Shown: positions 62,417-64,000 of the stretch, in pieces
Position numbering within the stretch: the first letter of the stretch is position 1
Layout: each line of letters begins with the position of its first letter
NCBI GenBank assembly: GCA_022641965.1
Contig: JALCDX010000001.1
Location: 1 to 64,000, forward strand
Direction: 5' to 3'
Length of the DNA: 64,000 nt
Source of the DNA: Lactobacillus sp.
GTDB taxonomy: Bacteria; Bacillota; Bacilli; Lactobacillales; Lactobacillaceae
Made by a program: the position numbers and the translations under genes
The notes under the pieces: model-generated
The model's database searches: none
What the model was told of the DNA's origin: nothing
Seen by the model: the letters and a program-made list of their open reading frames with translations, nothing else

Positions 62417-63568
62417 CTATTTGCTCTGCAGTTCTGCTACCAATTTGCTTAAAGCCTGAGCAAAGGCTGCAACCTCTGCTTGCGTGGTAAAGCGGCCAAA
62501 ACTAATCCGAATAGAATCGCCCAGCCGCGGCGAATCTGCTCCATACATCGCTGCTAGCACATGTGACGGGGTTAGCGAACCTGCAGTACAAGCAGACCCA
62601 CCAGACACAGCAAAGCCGGCCAAATCTAACCGGGTTAATAGCACATAGGTACTGATGCCAGGAAAACTTAAGTTCAAGACATGATGGGAAACTGGCCCCG
62701 TTAAGCTGCCATTAACATCAAATTCAATCTGAGCTTTTTTTAATTGGGACAAAATTAATGTTTGGAATTTTTGATATTTAGCTTGCAGGGCTGTCTTATC
62801 AATTTCACCCAATTCACGCACAGCTTCTCCAAAGCCAGCAATAGCTGGCACATTTTCAGTACCTGCACGCCGCTTATGTTCCTGCTCGCCGCCCAGGACA
62901 AAGCTAGGCAGCGACAGGTTTGGATTTTCATACAAAAAGCCTAAAAACTTTGGACCATTAATTTTGTGAGCCGATGTCGATAGCAAATCAATCTGCATTG
63001 CTTGCACGTCCAAATCAATATTGCCTAGTCCTTGCACCGCATCAACATGAAAATACGCTTGCGTTGGCCGAACCAGTTTGCCAATCTCCGCTAGCGGCAT
63101 AATGCTGCCGACTTCGTTATTGACTGCCATAATTGAAACCAAGATTGTTTCAGGCGTCAATGCTTTTTTTAATTGGTCCAGGGAAATGTGTCCGCTCTGA
63201 TCAACATCAAGGTAGACAATATCAAAGCCCTCTTGAGCCAGCCGCTTGAGCGGATTGAGAATTGAAGGATGCTCAATCTTGGTCGTAATAATGCGCTTGC
63301 CTACTTGCTGACGACTGCGGGCAACTTCCATTAAGGCAGTATTGTTGCTTTCGCTGCCCCCACTGGTAAAAATAATGCCATCCGGATCTGCATTGATGCT
63401 ATCAGCAATTAACTTGCGGGCACGTTCAACGGTTTGCCGCGCTTGGCGGCCAATCGCATGCGTACTAGAGGCATTGCCAAAATCGTGCTCCATTTCACCG
63501 GTCATGACTTTGACAACCCCAGCAGACATTGGCGTCGTGGCCGCATTATCCAAATAAATCTCTTGCAT
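62417..63568 (-). CDS. Cysteine desulfurase (NifS/IscS-like)
   Basis: 383 residues. PLP enzyme: SGGSESNNTAL, HVDAVQGLG (PLP-binding Asp), the Schiff-base lysine K202 in STSAHKINGPK, and the sulfur-carrying Cys in SGGSACTAGSL. The short loop around that Cys suggests an IscS/NifS-like group I enzyme. Placed before DUF1831 and mnmA, it is probably the YrvO-type partner dedicated to MnmA rather than a general Fe-S donor. Confidence 0.93.
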   Translation of the reverse strand: MQEIYLDNAATTPMSAGVVKVMTGEMEHDFGNASSTHAIGRQARQTVERARKLIADSINADPDGIIFTSGGSESNNTALMEVARSRQQVGKRIITTKIEHPSILNPLKRLAQEGFDIVYLDVDQSGHISLDQLKKALTPETILVSIMAVNNEVGSIMPLAEIGKLVRPTQAYFHVDAVQGLGNIDLDVQAMQIDLLSTSAHKINGPKFLGFLYENPNLSLPSFVLGGEQEHKRRAGTENVPAIAGFGEAVRELGEIDKTALQAKYQKFQTLILSQLKKAQIEFDVNGSLTGPVSHHVLNLSFPGISTYVLLTRLDLAGFAVSGGSACTAGSLTPSHVLAAMYGADSPRLGDSIRISFGRFTTQAEVAAFAQALSKLVAELQSK

Positions 63569-63570
63569 TC

Positions 63571-64000
63571 CTAATCAGCTTTGCTTTCTAAATAATCAAC
63601 CACTAACTTAGCCGCTTTTTGACCAACTTCGGCAACAAATTGGTCAAAGTTGAAATTGGCATCTTGATCGCCATTATCAGAGATTGCCCGCAAGACCAGC
63701 AGCGGCGTTTTAAAGTGATAAGCCACTTGCGCAAAAGCAGCGCCTTCCATTTCTGCAGCCAGTGCTTGCGGAAAACCTGCTTTAATGACTTGTTTATCTG
63801 CCTCACTAGCTAAAAAGCTGTCGCCAGTTACGACTAAGCCGGTCTTATAGGCAATCTGCTTGGCCTTTAAGAAGTCCGCAAAATCATCATAAGCCGGTCC
63901 AGTTAAAGCAAATTGGGCCGGTTCATGTGGAATTTGACCTAATTGATAATCGCCAGCTGCTTGACAATGAACATCATAATAGGCAAAGGCTTTGACCAAC
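63571..64000 (-). CDS. mtnN: 5'-methylthioadenosine/S-adenosylhomocysteine nucleosidase, 3' part
   Basis: The C-terminal 142 residues are present; the start is beyond the right edge. VVTGDSFLAS, AAEMEGAAFAQVAY (ribose-binding ME) and LRAISDNGDQDA with the catalytic Asp identify MtnN. It splits the adenine from MTA and SAH in the methyl cycle. Two nt separate its stop from the cysteine desulfurase ATG, so it is in the same operon. Confidence 0.93.
   Translation of the reverse strand, partial: LVKAFAYYDVHCQAAGDYQLGQIPHEPAQFALTGPAYDDFADFLKAKQIAYKTGLVVTGDSFLASEADKQVIKAGFPQALAAEMEGAAFAQVAYHFKTPLLVLRAISDNGDQDANFNFDQFVAEVGQKAAKLVVDYLESKAD

Overview
The window is a gene-dense stretch of a low-to-medium GC Gram-positive chromosome. 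It reads as a Lactobacillaceae genome, with EF-Tu and several other proteins closest in feel to Lactobacillus sensu stricto. This rests on family recognition and gene order only (rpsA-cmk, scpA-scpB-rluB, ftsW-ylbG-rsmD-sepM, comEA-comEC-holA, rnjB/rnjA, rpoY, T-box asnA, FMN riboswitch-ribU); no search was run. Most genes lie on the minus strand in compact operons with 1-8 nt overlaps, good Shine-Dalgarno sites and clear intrinsic terminators. ATG, GTG and TTG starts are all used.

Layout. 1-419: right end of an IS3-type (IS150-like) element inserted just beyond a TPR gene. 432-7130: TPR protein, HU, Der, ribosomal S1-like protein, cytidylate kinase, a LysM protein, then RibU under an FMN riboswitch. 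7162-10425: cvfB-ribT-scpA-scpB-rluB operon. 10496-21198: dnaE, a divergent DUF2929 protein, 5'-nucleotidase, L32, LapA-like protein, rnz with an SDR gene, an OatA-like acyltransferase and obgE. 21257-32804 is more mixed: uvrC, an AT-richer DUF3990 ADP-ribosyltransferase-like pair, an amino-acid permease, a CtpE-like P-type ATPase, a TSUP exporter, T-box asnA, a small SPJ_0845-like protein, a RelE/ParE toxin-antitoxin pair and a decayed YjeM-like permease. 32931-41259: yihA-clpX, tig, tuf, rnjB, rpsO, rpsT. 41313-48332: competence and DNA replication genes (holA, comEC, comEA), sepM, rsmD, ylbG, ftsW. 48421-57170: typA, def, rpoY, rnjA, a lipid kinase and an ABC transporter whose permease is broken. 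57193-64000: recD2, TPR protein, phosphoglycerate-mutase-like protein, mnmA, DUF1831, cysteine desulfurase, and the 3' part of mtnN.

How it works together. The bulk is housekeeping: translation (S1, L32, S15, S20, EF-Tu, TypA, Def, Der, Obg, YihA), RNA decay (RNases J1 and J2, RNase Z, CvfB), chromosome maintenance (ScpAB, HU, DnaE, HolA, UvrC, RecD2), protein quality control (Tig, ClpX, SepM) and tRNA thiolation (cysteine desulfurase plus MnmA). RibU with an FMN riboswitch and a lone ribT fit a cell that imports riboflavin. A T-box upstream of asnA fits asparagine-responsive control.

No wholly new multi-gene system is evident. The best leads are the DUF3990-like toxin candidate with an unrecognised partner; a recurrent layout in which terminator-like hairpins sit between a gene and its neighbour's start (best case cmk, where the hairpin lies between Shine-Dalgarno and start codon); a 20-bp tandem duplication that removed the stop codon of a P-type ATPase; a permease with three in-frame nonsense codons and no visible frameshift; and divergent promoters sharing one palindromic -35 box.
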